DNA of 64,000 nt from Falsirhodobacter halotolerans. Its GTDB lineage: Bacteria > Pseudomonadota > Alphaproteobacteria > Rhodobacterales > Rhodobacteraceae. Positions within the stretch are counted from its first letter, which is position 1; the number at the start of each line of letters is the position of its first letter. Location of the stretch: positions 352,501 through 416,500 of the forward strand of contig NZ_JALJAZ010000001.1 in the NCBI RefSeq assembly GCF_022899245.1, read 5' to 3'. Made by a program: the position numbers and the translations under genes. The notes beneath the pieces were generated by a model. That model was not told the origin of the DNA and ran no database searches. It saw only the letters and a program-made list of their open reading frames with translations. Positions 55,869 through 64,000 of the stretch are shown here, in pieces.

Positions 55869-57400
55869 CACCCCTCCACCCCGGCCATCATCAGGCCCAG
55901 TTCGCGTTCATTGGTTGCCTTCGGGTCGCGTTCGCCCATGATCCGCCCGTCGCACATGACGGCGATGCGGTCGGACAGGGCCATGATCTCATCCAGCTCC
56001 ACCGACACCAGAAGGATGGCCGCGCCCCGATCGCGCAGGGCGACGATCTGCTTGTGGATGAACTCGATCGCGCCGATATCGACGCCCCGTGTGGGCTGGC
56101 CGATCAGAAGAAGGTCGGGCCCCCGTTCGATTTCCCGCGCAAGGATGATCTTCTGCTGGTTGCCCCCGGAGAAATGTTTGATCGCAAGGTTCGGCAGCGG
56201 GGGGCGCACGTCGAACCGGTCCATCTTGGCGGCCGTGTCGGCGCGCAGGGCGGCATGGTCGCTGAACGCCCCGCGCCGGAAGGCCGGATCGCGGTGATAG
56301 CCGAAGGCGATGTTTTCCCACGCCGCGAAATCCATGACCGCGCCCAGATGCTGACGATCCTCGGGGACATGGCCGATGCCCATGCGGCGGCGGTCCTGCC
56401 CGTCCTCGCGCCCCGAAAGGTCGAGGTCCGTGCCCTTCAGGCTGACATGCCCCGTGCCGCCCCGGATGCCGCCCAGAACCTCCAGCAGTTCCGACTGGCC
56501 GTTGCCGGCCACCCCGGCGATGCCCAAGACCTCCCCCCGCCGCAGGGTGAGGGAGACGCCCTTCAGACGCTCCACCCCGCCCTCGGTCGCGCGCAGGTCG
56601 TCCACCACCAGAACGGGCGTGCCCACCGTGGCTGGCGCCTTTTCCACCCGCAGCAGCACCTTGCGTCCGACCATGCGTTCGGCCAGATCGGCGGGCGAGG
56701 TGTCGCGGGTCGCGACCGTGCCCACCATCTCGCCCCGCCGCATGACGGAGACCGCGTCGGTAATCTCCATCACCTCGCGCAGCTTGTGGGTGATCAGGAT
56801 GACCGTCTTGCCCTGGTCCTTCAGCCCGCGCAGGATGCGGAACAGATGGTCCGCCTCGGCGGGCGTCAGAACGCCGGTGGGTTCGTCCAGGATCAGGATG
56901 CGCGCGTCGCGGTAAAGGGCCTTCAGGATCTCCACCCGCTGCTGGTATCCGACGGACAGATCCTCGATCCGCGCATCGGGATCGACGTCCAGCCCGTATT
57001 CGCGCGAAAGATCCTCCAACACCTTGCGCGCCTTGCGCAGCGACGGGCGCAGAAGCCAGCCGTCCTCCGCCCCGAGCACGATGTTTTCCAGAACGGTGAA
57101 GTTCTGCACCAGCTTGAAATGCTGGAACACCATGCCGATGCCCGCGCGGATTGCGGCCTGGCTGTCGGGGATCTGCACCTCGCGCCCGTCGATCAGGATC
57201 TGCCCCGAATCGGCGCGGTAAAAGCCATAGAGGATCGACATCAGCGTCGATTTCCCGGCCCCGTTTTCGCCGATGATGCCGTGGATCGTGCCCGGCCCTG
57301 CGCGGAACGAGATGTCGCGATTGGCCTGCACCGCACCGAACGCCTTGGCGATCCCCCGCAATTCGATTGCGGGGGGCGCATGATCCACGGGCGGGGTCAT
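55868..57400 (-). CDS. Nucleoside ABC transporter ATP-binding protein (double cassette)
   Basis: A 510-residue protein with two fused ATPase domains. The first has Walker A GENGAGKSTLMSIL, signature LSVGYQQRVEILKAL and Walker B ILDEPTGVLTPAEAD. The second (about residues 255-505) has GVAGNGQSELLEVLGGIRGG and the degenerate signature FSGGNQQKIILAREI. This is the layout of sugar/nucleoside importers such as YufO/NupO. The stop overlaps the first permease; its start overlaps the binding-protein stop. Confidence 0.92.
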   Translation of the reverse strand: MTPPVDHAPPAIELRGIAKAFGAVQANRDISFRAGPGTIHGIIGENGAGKSTLMSILYGFYRADSGQILIDGREVQIPDSQAAIRAGIGMVFQHFKLVQNFTVLENIVLGAEDGWLLRPSLRKARKVLEDLSREYGLDVDPDARIEDLSVGYQQRVEILKALYRDARILILDEPTGVLTPAEADHLFRILRGLKDQGKTVILITHKLREVMEITDAVSVMRRGEMVGTVATRDTSPADLAERMVGRKVLLRVEKAPATVGTPVLVVDDLRATEGGVERLKGVSLTLRRGEVLGIAGVAGNGQSELLEVLGGIRGGTGHVSLKGTDLDLSGREDGQDRRRMGIGHVPEDRQHLGAVMDFAAWENIAFGYHRDPAFRRGAFSDHAALRADTAAKMDRFDVRPPLPNLAIKHFSGGNQQKIILAREIERGPDLLLIGQPTRGVDIGAIEFIHKQIVALRDRGAAILLVSVELDEIMALSDRIAVMCDGRIMGERDPKATNERELGLMMAGVEG

Positions 57401-58389
57401 CAGAAGCCGGCGACCGGGCAGGTGTCGTCGGCCATGTAGTCGTGGACGTCGATCTCGCCGTTGATGATCCGGGTCGTGGCTTCGGCCACGGCGGCCTCCA
57501 TCTCGGGCGTGATCAGGGCGGCGTTGCTGTCGTCCACCGGGACGGCCACGCCTTCATCGGCCAGCCCCAGAACCACGGTGCCGGGTTCCACGGCATCGCC
57601 GGCGGTGAAGGCGTCGAACACCGCATTGTCCACCCGCTTGACCATCGAGGTCAGGACCTGACCGGGGTGGAGCATGTTCTGGTTGCTGTCCACGCCGATG
57701 GACAGGATCCCTTCATCCGCCGCCGTTTGCAGGATGCCGATGCCGGTGCCCCCTGCCGCGGCAAAGATCACGTCCGCCCCTTGGGCAATCTGGGCGCGGG
57801 TCAGTTCGCCGCCGCGCACCGGGTCGTTCCAGGCGGCGGGGGTGCTGCCGGTCCAGCTGACCAGAACCTTCGCATCCGGCTTGGTGGCCATGACGCCCTG
57901 GGCATAGCCGCAGCCGAATTTGCGGATCAGCGGAATGTCCATGCCGCCGATGAAGCCGACCGTCCCGGATTCGGACGCCATCGCCCCCATGATGCCCGCC
58001 AGATACGAGCCCTGCTCCTCGGAGAAGACGACTGAGCGGATGTTGGGCCCATCGACCACCGCGTCGATGATGACGAACTTGGTGTCGGGGTAATCGGGGG
58101 CGACCTGCGTCAGAACGTCGGAAAAGGCGAAGCCGGTCATCACGATCGGGTTCGATCCGGCCTGGGCAAGACGGCGCAGGGCCTGTTCGCGCTGGGCTTC
58201 GGACTGCATTTCCAGTTCGCGATAGGTGCCGCCGGTCTCCTCGGCCCAGCGGACGGCGCCGATGTTCGCCGCCTCGTTGAACGATTTGTCGAACTTGCCG
58301 CCCAGATCGAAGATCAGCGCCGGATCGGCGAAGGCTGTGCCGGACGAAAGGGTCAGCGCGGTGGCGGCCAGAAGGGCTTTGACGGTCAT
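57400..58389 (-). CDS. BMP family nucleoside-binding lipoprotein-like protein
   Basis: A 329-residue periplasmic binding protein with a signal peptide (residues 1-21, LLAATALTLSSGTAFA). The BMP/PnrA domain is visible: DLGGKFDKSFNEAANIGAVR, VVFSEEQGSYLAGIMGAMAS, TVGFIGGMDIPLI and VIFAAAGGTGIGI. No lipobox Cys is evident, so it is probably soluble in the periplasm. PnrA-like proteins bind purine nucleosides; the coupled PNP supports this. It is the first gene of a five-gene operon. GGGAG lies nine bases upstream. Confidence 0.9.
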   Translation of the reverse strand: MTVKALLAATALTLSSGTAFADPALIFDLGGKFDKSFNEAANIGAVRWAEETGGTYRELEMQSEAQREQALRRLAQAGSNPIVMTGFAFSDVLTQVAPDYPDTKFVIIDAVVDGPNIRSVVFSEEQGSYLAGIMGAMASESGTVGFIGGMDIPLIRKFGCGYAQGVMATKPDAKVLVSWTGSTPAAWNDPVRGGELTRAQIAQGADVIFAAAGGTGIGILQTAADEGILSIGVDSNQNMLHPGQVLTSMVKRVDNAVFDAFTAGDAVEPGTVVLGLADEGVAVPVDDSNAALITPEMEAAVAEATTRIINGEIDVHDYMADDTCPVAGF

Positions 58390-58462
58390 GATGGGTATCT
58401 CCCTGAGGGTGGCCGCGATGATCCGGCCTTGCCCCCGTTTTCCCCCGAAGGGCCGCCCTTCG

Positions 58463-58864
58463 TCAACCGCCTACGGTCAGGTTCCGCCGCATCATCCGCG
58501 CGTCGATCGCGCCGTAATAGCGCGGGCGGGTGCCGACGGGGACAAAGCCGTGGCGAAGATACAGGCGGATTGCGGGGGCGTTGTCGGCGGCGACCTCAAG
58601 GAACGCGGTGTCGGCGTCGGTGGCGGCGCGGGCCAGAAAGGCCGCGACCAGCCGCCCGCCGATGCCCCGACCCCGCGCGTCGGGGGCGGTGGCAAGGGTC
58701 AGCAGCTCCGCCTCGCCCGCGATGGACCGCCCGATCAGGAACCCCGCGCCGTCGCGCAGCAGAAACCCGCCGGGGGACAGGGCCGCGCCCCGCAGCGCAT
58801 TGGCCGACCAGGGGGCGGGGGCGGTGAAGGAGGCCGCGTGGATGCGCGCCAGATCATCCCACAT
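58463..58864 (-). CDS. rimI: Ribosomal-protein-alanine N-acetyltransferase (RimI)
   Basis: A 133-residue GNAT acetyltransferase. Conserved parts include the acetyl-CoA loop TAPDARGRGIGGRLVAAFL, EVAADNAPAIRLYLRHGFVP and RYYGAIDARMM. The start MWDDLARIHAASF at ATG 58864 overlaps the tsaB end. Together with tsaB it matches the usual tsaB-rimI pair. RimI acetylates the N-terminus of S18. Confidence 0.88.
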   Translation of the reverse strand: MWDDLARIHAASFTAPAPWSANALRGAALSPGGFLLRDGAGFLIGRSIAGEAELLTLATAPDARGRGIGGRLVAAFLARAATDADTAFLEVAADNAPAIRLYLRHGFVPVGTRPRYYGAIDARMMRRNLTVGG

Positions 58865-59432
58865 CGAGGATACGCGGCGGCGGGTCCGACGGCGGCGCGG
58901 CATCGGCCCCGCGCAGATAGAACGGGGCGGGACGGGGGCCTGCCCCCTGCATCCGGGCCTGCCGTGCGATCGCCTCGGCCAGCGGATGGAGCGGGGGGAG
59001 ACGGGGGCCGTCGGGGATGGTGTCGGTCAGGCGGGCGGGCGTGTCGGGGCCATAGGTGCGGACATAGAACTCGCCCCGCCGCGCATCCTCGGCCACCACC
59101 AGCGGGCGGGGCAGGCCGAAGGCCCGCGCGTCCAGCGTGGTGACGCCGATGGCGGGAATGCCAAGCCCCAGCGCCAGACCGCGCGCGGCAGAGACGGCGA
59201 TGCGGACGCCGGTGAAATTGCCGGGGCCGGTGCCGACCGCCAGCGCGTCCAGATCGCGCCATGTCAGGGCGGCGTCGGCCAGAACCTCCTCCAGCAGGGG
59301 GATCAGGCGTTCGGCTTGACCCTTTGCCATCGGTTCCTCGCGCTGGGCCAGAACCGTTTCGCCCGACAGCAAAGCGGCCGCGCAATGCGCGGCCGATGTG
59401 TCGAACGCAAGGATCGTGGCGTCAGGCCGCAA
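58854..59432 (-). CDS. tsaB: tRNA threonylcarbamoyladenosine biosynthesis protein TsaB
   Basis: A 192-residue ASKHA-fold protein. ILAFDTSAAHCAAAL at the start and LAVGTGPGNFTGVRIAVSAA are the family motifs. It works with TsaC, TsaD and TsaE to make t6A37 in tRNA. It overlaps the nfu gene by 11 bases at its start and rimI by 11 bases at its end. Confidence 0.92.
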   Translation of the reverse strand: MRPDATILAFDTSAAHCAAALLSGETVLAQREEPMAKGQAERLIPLLEEVLADAALTWRDLDALAVGTGPGNFTGVRIAVSAARGLALGLGIPAIGVTTLDARAFGLPRPLVVAEDARRGEFYVRTYGPDTPARLTDTIPDGPRLPPLHPLAEAIARQARMQGAGPRPAPFYLRGADAAPPSDPPPRILDVG

Positions 59433-59988
59433 CCGGACGCACCTCCAGCACCTCGGGGATGTAATGGCGCAGAAGGTTCTCGATCCCCATCTTCAGCGTC
59501 AGGGTCGAGGACGGGCAGCCCGCGCAGGCCCCCTGCATGTGCAGATACACGATGCCGCGATCGAACCCGTGGAAGGTGATATCGCCACCATCCTGCGCCA
59601 CGGCGGGGCGGACGCGGGTATCCAGAAGTTCCTTGATCTGTTCGACGATGTCGCCATCTTCGCCCGTGTGTTCGGCATGGCCGCCGGCGGCGGTCGGGCG
59701 TTCGCCGTCCATCACCGGCATCCCGGACTGGTAATGGTCCATGATCGCGCCCAGAACGGCGGGCTTCACATGCATCCAGTCCTGCGTCTCGGCCTTGGTC
59801 ACGGTGATGAAATCATGGCCGAAGAACACGCCCGTCACACCATCGACCGCGAAGATGCGGCGGGCGAGGGGAGAGGCGTCCGTCGCCTCGGCATTCGGGA
59901 AATCGGCGGTCCCCACCTCCAGCACGGCCAGGCCGGGCAGGAACTTCAACGTCGCGGGGTTCGGGGTCGGTTCGGTCTGGATGAACAT
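59422..59988 (-). CDS. Fe-S cluster scaffold/carrier NfuA-like protein
   Basis: A 188-residue protein with an N-terminal Nfu_N domain (MFIQTEPTPNPATLKFLPGL) and a C-terminal NifU-like domain (about residues 113-180). The CxxC motif in GACAGCPSS binds a shared [4Fe-4S] cluster between subunits. It delivers clusters to target enzymes. GGAGG precedes the ATG. Confidence 0.93.
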   Translation of the reverse strand: MFIQTEPTPNPATLKFLPGLAVLEVGTADFPNAEATDASPLARRIFAVDGVTGVFFGHDFITVTKAETQDWMHVKPAVLGAIMDHYQSGMPVMDGERPTAAGGHAEHTGEDGDIVEQIKELLDTRVRPAVAQDGGDITFHGFDRGIVYLHMQGACAGCPSSTLTLKMGIENLLRHYIPEVLEVRPVAA

Positions 59989-60061
59989 GGGGTGCCTCCG
60001 GGGGTTACCCCCGATATGCGTGCGAAGGTCCCGCCTGTCAAGTTTTGGAATCGTTCTAATG

Positions 60062-60517
60062 TCAGGTGATGGCTTCCAGCCGTTCCTTCGACATGTCGCC
60101 CGGCACGATGGTCACGGGGATGGGCAGGGTGCCGGAATTGCGCGTCATATGCGTGACCAGCGGACCGGGACCGCCCTTTTCCACGCTGGCCCCAAGGACG
60201 AGGATGCCGATCTCGGGGTCTTCCTCCACCAGCTTCAGGATCTCGGCCCCGGCGTCGCCTTCGCGCACGATCAGGGTGGGGTGGACGCCCTGCCGGTCGC
60301 GCATCCATTTGGCGAAGACCTCGTAATGCGCCTCGATCCGTTCGCGCGCCTCGGCCCGCATCAGATCGGCCACGCCCATGAAATGTTGAAGTTCGTCCTG
60401 CGAGATGACGGACAGGATCACCACCCCCGCCCCGGTGTGCGAGGCGCGGAACGCGGCATAGCGCATCGCGTTCAGACATTCGCGGCTGTCGTCCAGCACC
60501 ACCAGAAACTTGCGCAT
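60062..60517 (-). CDS. Universal stress protein (UspA family)
   Basis: A 151-residue protein with the Usp fold: MRKFLVVLDDSRECLNAMRY, VVILSVISQD and IGILVLGASVEKG. The usual ATP-binding motif G-2x-G-9x-G-S/T is not clearly present near the C-terminus (LGASVEKGGPGPLV), so nucleotide binding is uncertain. GGGAG precedes the ATG. It appears to be a single-gene unit. Confidence 0.9.
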   Translation of the reverse strand: MRKFLVVLDDSRECLNAMRYAAFRASHTGAGVVILSVISQDELQHFMGVADLMRAEARERIEAHYEVFAKWMRDRQGVHPTLIVREGDAGAEILKLVEEDPEIGILVLGASVEKGGPGPLVTHMTRNSGTLPIPVTIVPGDMSKERLEAIT

Positions 60518-60570
60518 GTGGTTCTCCCTTTGCGGGCATGATGGGCGAAAACGGCCGCGGGGGGAAGGGG

Positions 60571-60612
60571 GCGCCTTCGGGCCGTCTGGGGGACGGGATG
60601 ACCCGAAGGCGC
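60571..60612. repeat. Long inverted repeat between usp and the unknown membrane protein
   Basis: GCGCCTTCGGG (60571-60581) and CCCGAAGGCGC (60602-60612) are perfect 11-base arms around 20 bases. It lies about 55-95 bases upstream of the usp start and about 60 bases downstream of the minus-strand stop at 60671. There is no T-tract on either side. It may be an mRNA 3' stabiliser or a regulator site. Confidence 0.5.
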
Positions 60613-60670
60613 GGGGCCGGGTGCGGCCACGGGGACAGGGTGGCGTGATTCGGTGACGGGTGTGTGACGA

Positions 60671-61729
60671 TCAGCGGGCCAGCGCGCGCAGGCGGCGCAG
60701 GGCTATCGTCTGCCCCATCTGCGCCGCCAGACCCGCCAGCGACAGGATCAGCCCAAGGATTCCCGCCAGCAGGCCCGCCCCCGTGCGCGAGAGACGGACC
60801 GTCGCGCGCAGGAAGCGGGATTTGCTCAGGATCTCCATGCGGCCCACGGTGCGGGGGCCCAGCGCCTCGGCCGCGTTGGCGATGCGGCGGGCGTCGGTCG
60901 CATCATCGACATGGCGCAGCAGGTGCAGGGTCTGGACCGGGGGCAGCGCCCCTTCGATCCGCCCCACCGCGCGGGCGGTGTCGGCCACGGGGGCCAGCAC
61001 GGCGGGGCGCAGCGCGCGCGTCAGGTCCGCCTGCGTCCGGACGGCGGGCAGGGTGGCCCAGTCCACGCCCTCGCGCGCGGCGCGGGTCAGGGTGGCGGTC
61101 AGGCGGGGGGACAAGAGGCGCATGCCGCGTGCGGTCTTGACCAGCCCCGCCCCCGCCTTCAGCCCCACCGTCGTCCCGCCCGAGGCGATGACGAACACCG
61201 TCGCCCCCAGCCCCACCGCCGCCAGCGCGATGTTCAGATCATCCACCTCGCGTCCGGCGGCATAGTTCATCCCCTCCCGCGCAAGTTCGGTGATGTCGCC
61301 AAGCCCCGTCAGCAGCATCGGCGCCTGACAGGCGAGTTCGGCGGACAGGCGGCATTCGCGGATGTTCCAAGCGCAGGCGGCGCAGGTGGCCATGCGGGCG
61401 GTCAGGCTGAAATCCATGTCCCGCGCGGCGGTGATGGGGGCGGGGTCCATGGGCAGGCCGCGTTCGCCCGCCACATCCACCACCGCGTCGATGGCAACCC
61501 AGTTGCGCGGATCTTCGGCCAGAAGGTCGGCCAGGCGGGCGTTCACGCGATCGGCCGTCGCCTCGCGCGCCATGGCGCGGTCCATCGCGGCGCTGATTTC
61601 GGCGGCCCCGCGATCCACGAAGGGCGTCAGGGCGGGGGTGTGGGCGATCACCCACACCGTCCAGCCCGTGAACGCCAACGAGGCCAGCGCAAACAGCGTC
61701 AGACACCCCCGCGCCAGCCGCCGGATCAC
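60671..61729 (-). CDS. Uncharacterised membrane protein with cysteine cluster (352 aa)
   Basis: The GTG at 61729 lies one base after the trpS stop, so it is coupled to trpS. An N-terminal span (residues 6-28, ARGCLTLFALASLAFTGWTV) and a central hydrophobic region (about 165-195, LAAVGLGATVFVIASGG) are seen. A C-terminal span (about 318-340, LLAGILGLILSLAGL) and basic end follow. Four or five cysteines cluster at about residues 118-140 (ATCAACAW, then REC and LAC). I do not recognise a family; the coding style matches the chromosome. Confidence 0.75.
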   Translation of the reverse strand: MIRRLARGCLTLFALASLAFTGWTVWVIAHTPALTPFVDRGAAEISAAMDRAMAREATADRVNARLADLLAEDPRNWVAIDAVVDVAGERGLPMDPAPITAARDMDFSLTARMATCAACAWNIRECRLSAELACQAPMLLTGLGDITELAREGMNYAAGREVDDLNIALAAVGLGATVFVIASGGTTVGLKAGAGLVKTARGMRLLSPRLTATLTRAAREGVDWATLPAVRTQADLTRALRPAVLAPVADTARAVGRIEGALPPVQTLHLLRHVDDATDARRIANAAEALGPRTVGRMEILSKSRFLRATVRLSRTGAGLLAGILGLILSLAGLAAQMGQTIALRRLRALAR

Positions 61730-61730
61730 A

Positions 61731-62774
61731 TCACACCTGACGCGAGCGGATCATGCCCATGATGTCATAGACCTGCGCCACGATGGGGCGGGCGATGGCG
61801 TCGGCGCGTTCGGCCCCGCGACCGAGGATGGCGTCGATCTCGTCCGGTTCGGCCATCAGGCGGTTCATTTCCGCCGTGATCGGGCCAAGCTTGGCCACGG
61901 CCAGATCCGCCAGCGCCGGTTTGAACGTCCCGAACTGGGCGCCCGCGAACTCCTCCATCACCTTGGCCAAGGGCAGGTCGGCCAGTGCGGCATAGATGTT
62001 CACGAGGTTCTTCGCATCGGGCCGGCCCTCCAGCCCCTCCACCGTGTCGGGCAGGGGTTCGGCATCGGTCTTGGCCTTGCGGATCTTCTTGGCGATGGTG
62101 TCGGCATCGTCGGTCAGGTTGATCCGGCTGGCGTCGGAGGGATCGGATTTCGACATCTTCTTCGTGCCGTCGCGCAGGGACATGACCCGTGTGGCGGGCC
62201 CTTCGATCAGCGGTTCGGGAATGGGGAAGAAGTCCGTCTTGTAGTCGTGGTTGAACTTGGCCGCGATGTCGCGGGCCAGTTCGATATGCTGCTTCTGATC
62301 CTCGCCCACCGGGACATGGGTGGTGCGGAAGGACAGGATGTCGGCGGCCATCAGCGCGGGGTAGGCCAGAAGACCCAGCGAGGCGTTTTCGGCATTCGCG
62401 CCCGATTTGTCCTTGAACTGTGTCATGCGATACATCCAGCCGATGCGCGCCACGCAGGACAAAAGCCAGCCCAACTCGGCATGGGCGGTCACCTGGCTTT
62501 GGTTATACAGGATCGAACGCTTCGGATCGACGCCCGACGCGATATAGGAGGCCGCGATCTCGCGCGTTTGCTGGCGCAGGCGCGCGGGGTCCTGCCAGAC
62601 GGTGACGGCGTGCAGATCGACCACGCAATACAGCGTCTCGATCCCCTCATCCTGTTTTTGCGCAAAACGCTTCAGCGCGCCAAGGTAGTTGCCAAGCGTC
62701 AGACTTCCCGAGGGTTGGATGCCCGAAAAGATGCGCGTGGGAAAAGCCTGAGGCGTTTGGACCGGCTCGGCCAT
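61731..62774 (-). CDS. trpS: Tryptophanyl-tRNA synthetase
   Basis: A 347-residue class I aminoacyl-tRNA synthetase. The HIGH-like motif is [12 protein letters not shown], the tryptophan pocket includes [11 protein letters not shown], and the KMSKS loop is [10 protein letters not shown]. Length and order match the bacterial family. GGAG precedes the ATG 62774. The 352-residue membrane protein gene follows directly. Confidence 0.97.
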   Translation of the reverse strand: MAEPVQTPQAFPTRIFSGIQPSGSLTLGNYLGALKRFAQKQDEGIETLYCVVDLHAVTVWQDPARLRQQTREIAASYIASGVDPKRSILYNQSQVTAHAELGWLLSCVARIGWMYRMTQFKDKSGANAENASLGLLAYPALMAADILSFRTTHVPVGEDQKQHIELARDIAAKFNHDYKTDFFPIPEPLIEGPATRVMSLRDGTKKMSKSDPSDASRINLTDDADTIAKKIRKAKTDAEPLPDTVEGLEGRPDAKNLVNIYAALADLPLAKVMEEFAGAQFGTFKPALADLAVAKLGPITAEMNRLMAEPDEIDAILGRGAERADAIARPIVAQVYDIMGMIRSRQV

Positions 62775-62846
62775 GTGGGTTCTCCGTCTGGTATGTATCC
62801 GGCTTTGGGCTTATCGCTTGGGACCGAGATAAGGCAAGGAAAAGCG

Positions 62847-63521
62847 ATGCAGCACGAAAATCCGGTGAACCCGTTGCCCATGGTTGTGTGGCTGCTGGCG
62901 CTGCCGATGGTGGCGCTGGAACTGGTGTTCGCCTTGGGCCAGATCGGGCTGATCGGCGATCCGGCCGCGATCGGCTGGCGGGTTCAGGCGATGGAGCGGT
63001 TCGCCTTCTTTCCCCAGATCCTGCAGGCCATGTGGGAGGCGGGCGACTGGCCGTTGGTCCAACTGATGCGGATGATCACCTATGTCTTCGTGCAAGGGTC
63101 GGTCACGCAGGCGGTGTTCGTGGTGGCGATCCTGCTGGCGCTGGGCAAGATGGTGGGGGAGGTGTTCCATCCGGCGGCGGTCTTGGCGGTGTTCGTCCTG
63201 TCCGCCGTGGTGGGGGCGATCGTCTATACCTGTGTGCCGGGGGTGCGGGTGCCGTTGATCGGCGGGTTTCCCGCCGTCTATGGCCTGATCGGGGCGTTCA
63301 CCTTCCTGCTGTGGGTGAAGCTGGCGGGATCGGGGGCGCAATACCGGGCATTCTCGCTGATCGGGTTGTTGCTGGCGGTGCAGTTGCTGTTCGCCGCGCT
63401 GTTCGGAACGGGGTTCTCCTGGGTGGCGGACCTTGCGGGGTTCGTCACCGGCTTTGCGCTGTCCTTCGTGGTCAGCCCCGGCGGGCCGCAGCGGATGCTG
63501 GCCCGCATCCGTCAGCGCTGA
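62847..63521 (+). CDS. Rhomboid-fold membrane protein lacking catalytic residues (pseudoprotease)
   Basis: A 224-residue protein with six or more spans in rhomboid order. The active-site loop, where proteases have GxSGxxY, reads GGFPAVYGLIG at about residues 137-147, so the catalytic Ser is missing. The AHxxG helix reads VADLAGFVTGF near 193-203, so the catalytic His is Asp. It should be an inactive rhomboid that binds substrates or partners. The ATG at 62847 has AAGGAAAAG upstream. Confidence 0.8.
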   Translation: MQHENPVNPLPMVVWLLALPMVALELVFALGQIGLIGDPAAIGWRVQAMERFAFFPQILQAMWEAGDWPLVQLMRMITYVFVQGSVTQAVFVVAILLALGKMVGEVFHPAAVLAVFVLSAVVGAIVYTCVPGVRVPLIGGFPAVYGLIGAFTFLLWVKLAGSGAQYRAFSLIGLLLAVQLLFAALFGTGFSWVADLAGFVTGFALSFVVSPGGPQRMLARIRQR

Positions 63522-64000
63522 CGGCGCAGCTGGGCCTTCATGTCCGCCGGGCGGAAGGCCCCCAGCAGGAAGGCCGTGCCGAAATAGGTCACGATCCCGA
63601 GCGCGACCAGTGCGGCCAGCGCGCCATAGCGCAGCCCCTCCGTCGCCAGCGGGCCCGCAAGCGCCATCGACGCCGCCCACAGCGCCCCCCCCATGATGAC
63701 CGAGGCCAGCGCGATGCGCGGCAGGCGGGCGCGCAGGCGGGCATCGGGGCGCACCGCATCCCCCATGCCTCGCGCGCCCCACCACAGCTGCGCGAACATC
63801 ACCCAGCCCGAGACGGTGGTGGCCAGCGCCGCCGCAAGGAACCCGATGACCGGCATCATGCCCACGGCGAAGATCACGTTCACCACCATCGACCACAGCG
63901 CATAGCGGAACGGGCTGCGCGTATCCTCGCGCGCGTAATAAAGGGGCTGGAACAGTTTGTGCAGCACGAAGGCGGGCAGACCCAGACCATAGGCCGCCAG
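63512..64000 (-). CDS. murJ: Lipid II flippase MurJ, 3' part (start outside window)
   Basis: The frame is open to base 64000. The visible end carries MurJ/MviN features: FVLHKLFQPLYYAREDTRSP, MVVNVIFAVGMMPVIGFLAA and several spans to the C-terminus. MurJ moves lipid II across the inner membrane for peptidoglycan synthesis. Its end overlaps the convergent rhomboid-like gene by about 10 bases. Confidence 0.92.
   Translation of the reverse strand: MAAYGLGLPAFVLHKLFQPLYYAREDTRSPFRYALWSMVVNVIFAVGMMPVIGFLAAALATTVSGWVMFAQLWWGARGMGDAVRPDARLRARLPRIALASVIMGGALWAASMALAGPLATEGLRYGALAALVALGIVTYFGTAFLLGAFRPADMKAQLRRQR

Overview
The window comes from a high-GC alphaproteobacterium, most likely a member of the Rhodobacterales (Rhodobacter/Paracoccus relatives). 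Evidence is the set of lineage-typical neighbours: the cell-cycle regulator TrcR (DUF1013), a COQ9 family protein, a TIGR02186/TauE pair, a DUF1127 peptide, and a ruvCA-htpX-ruvB-ybgC-tolQRAB-pal-cpoB-tilS-ftsH run. I cannot name the genus from sequence alone.

Bases 1 to about 20381 are the right-hand part of an integrated tailed (siphovirus-like) prophage; its left end lies outside the window. From left to right it holds: the tape-measure C-terminus and a colinear tail-tip module (1-10296) ending in a J-like protein, a glycine-rich tip protein and a BppU-like protein; small membrane proteins that are holin candidates (10293-11140); an AT-rich patch with two small ORFs (11141-11850); an endolysin and a small membrane protein (11897-12933); an AT-rich cargo island (about 12934-16545); and a leftward block of small proteins and DNA methyltransferases (16549-20246). 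The element ends at a 51-base remnant of the 3' half of a tRNA-Arg(ACG) gene (20331-20381). This lacks the D-arm and the 5' acceptor strand and is best read as the right attachment site. The intact tRNA should lie left of the window.

The cargo island is the most unusual part. Its main gene (13467-16295) encodes a predicted secreted protein with a clan GH-A glycosidase-like domain, RTX calcium-binding repeats, a proline/aspartate-rich linker and a C-terminal CFI-box. Beside it are a degenerate nuclease-like gene on the opposite strand, an orphan small ORF, and a truncated adenine-methyltransferase remnant at the island edge. It looks like a lysogenic-conversion gene acting on extracellular polysaccharide.

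From 20465 onward the DNA is ordinary chromosome. Main groups are: yjdM and bluB; tesA divergent from the ybbA-ybbP ABC system; mscL, an Lrp/AsnC regulator, rpsU, coq9-like, a quinone oxidoreductase and trcR; msrA, priA, tal, prmA; Holliday-junction resolution (ruvCAB) with htpX inserted; the complete Tol-Pal envelope system with tilS and ftsH; tam-like, folD, pdeM, ychF, trpA; a TIGR02186/TauE pair; a nucleoside ABC importer (BMP-ATPase-two permeases) translationally coupled to purine nucleoside phosphorylase; rimI-tsaB-nfu; usp; an unknown membrane protein with trpS; a rhomboid-fold protein lacking catalytic residues; and the 3' part of murJ at the right edge. Most chromosomal genes are packed with ATGA or TGATG overlaps, implying operons. 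No complete RNA gene, insertion sequence or CRISPR array was found. No stretch longer than about 300 bases is without a gene.
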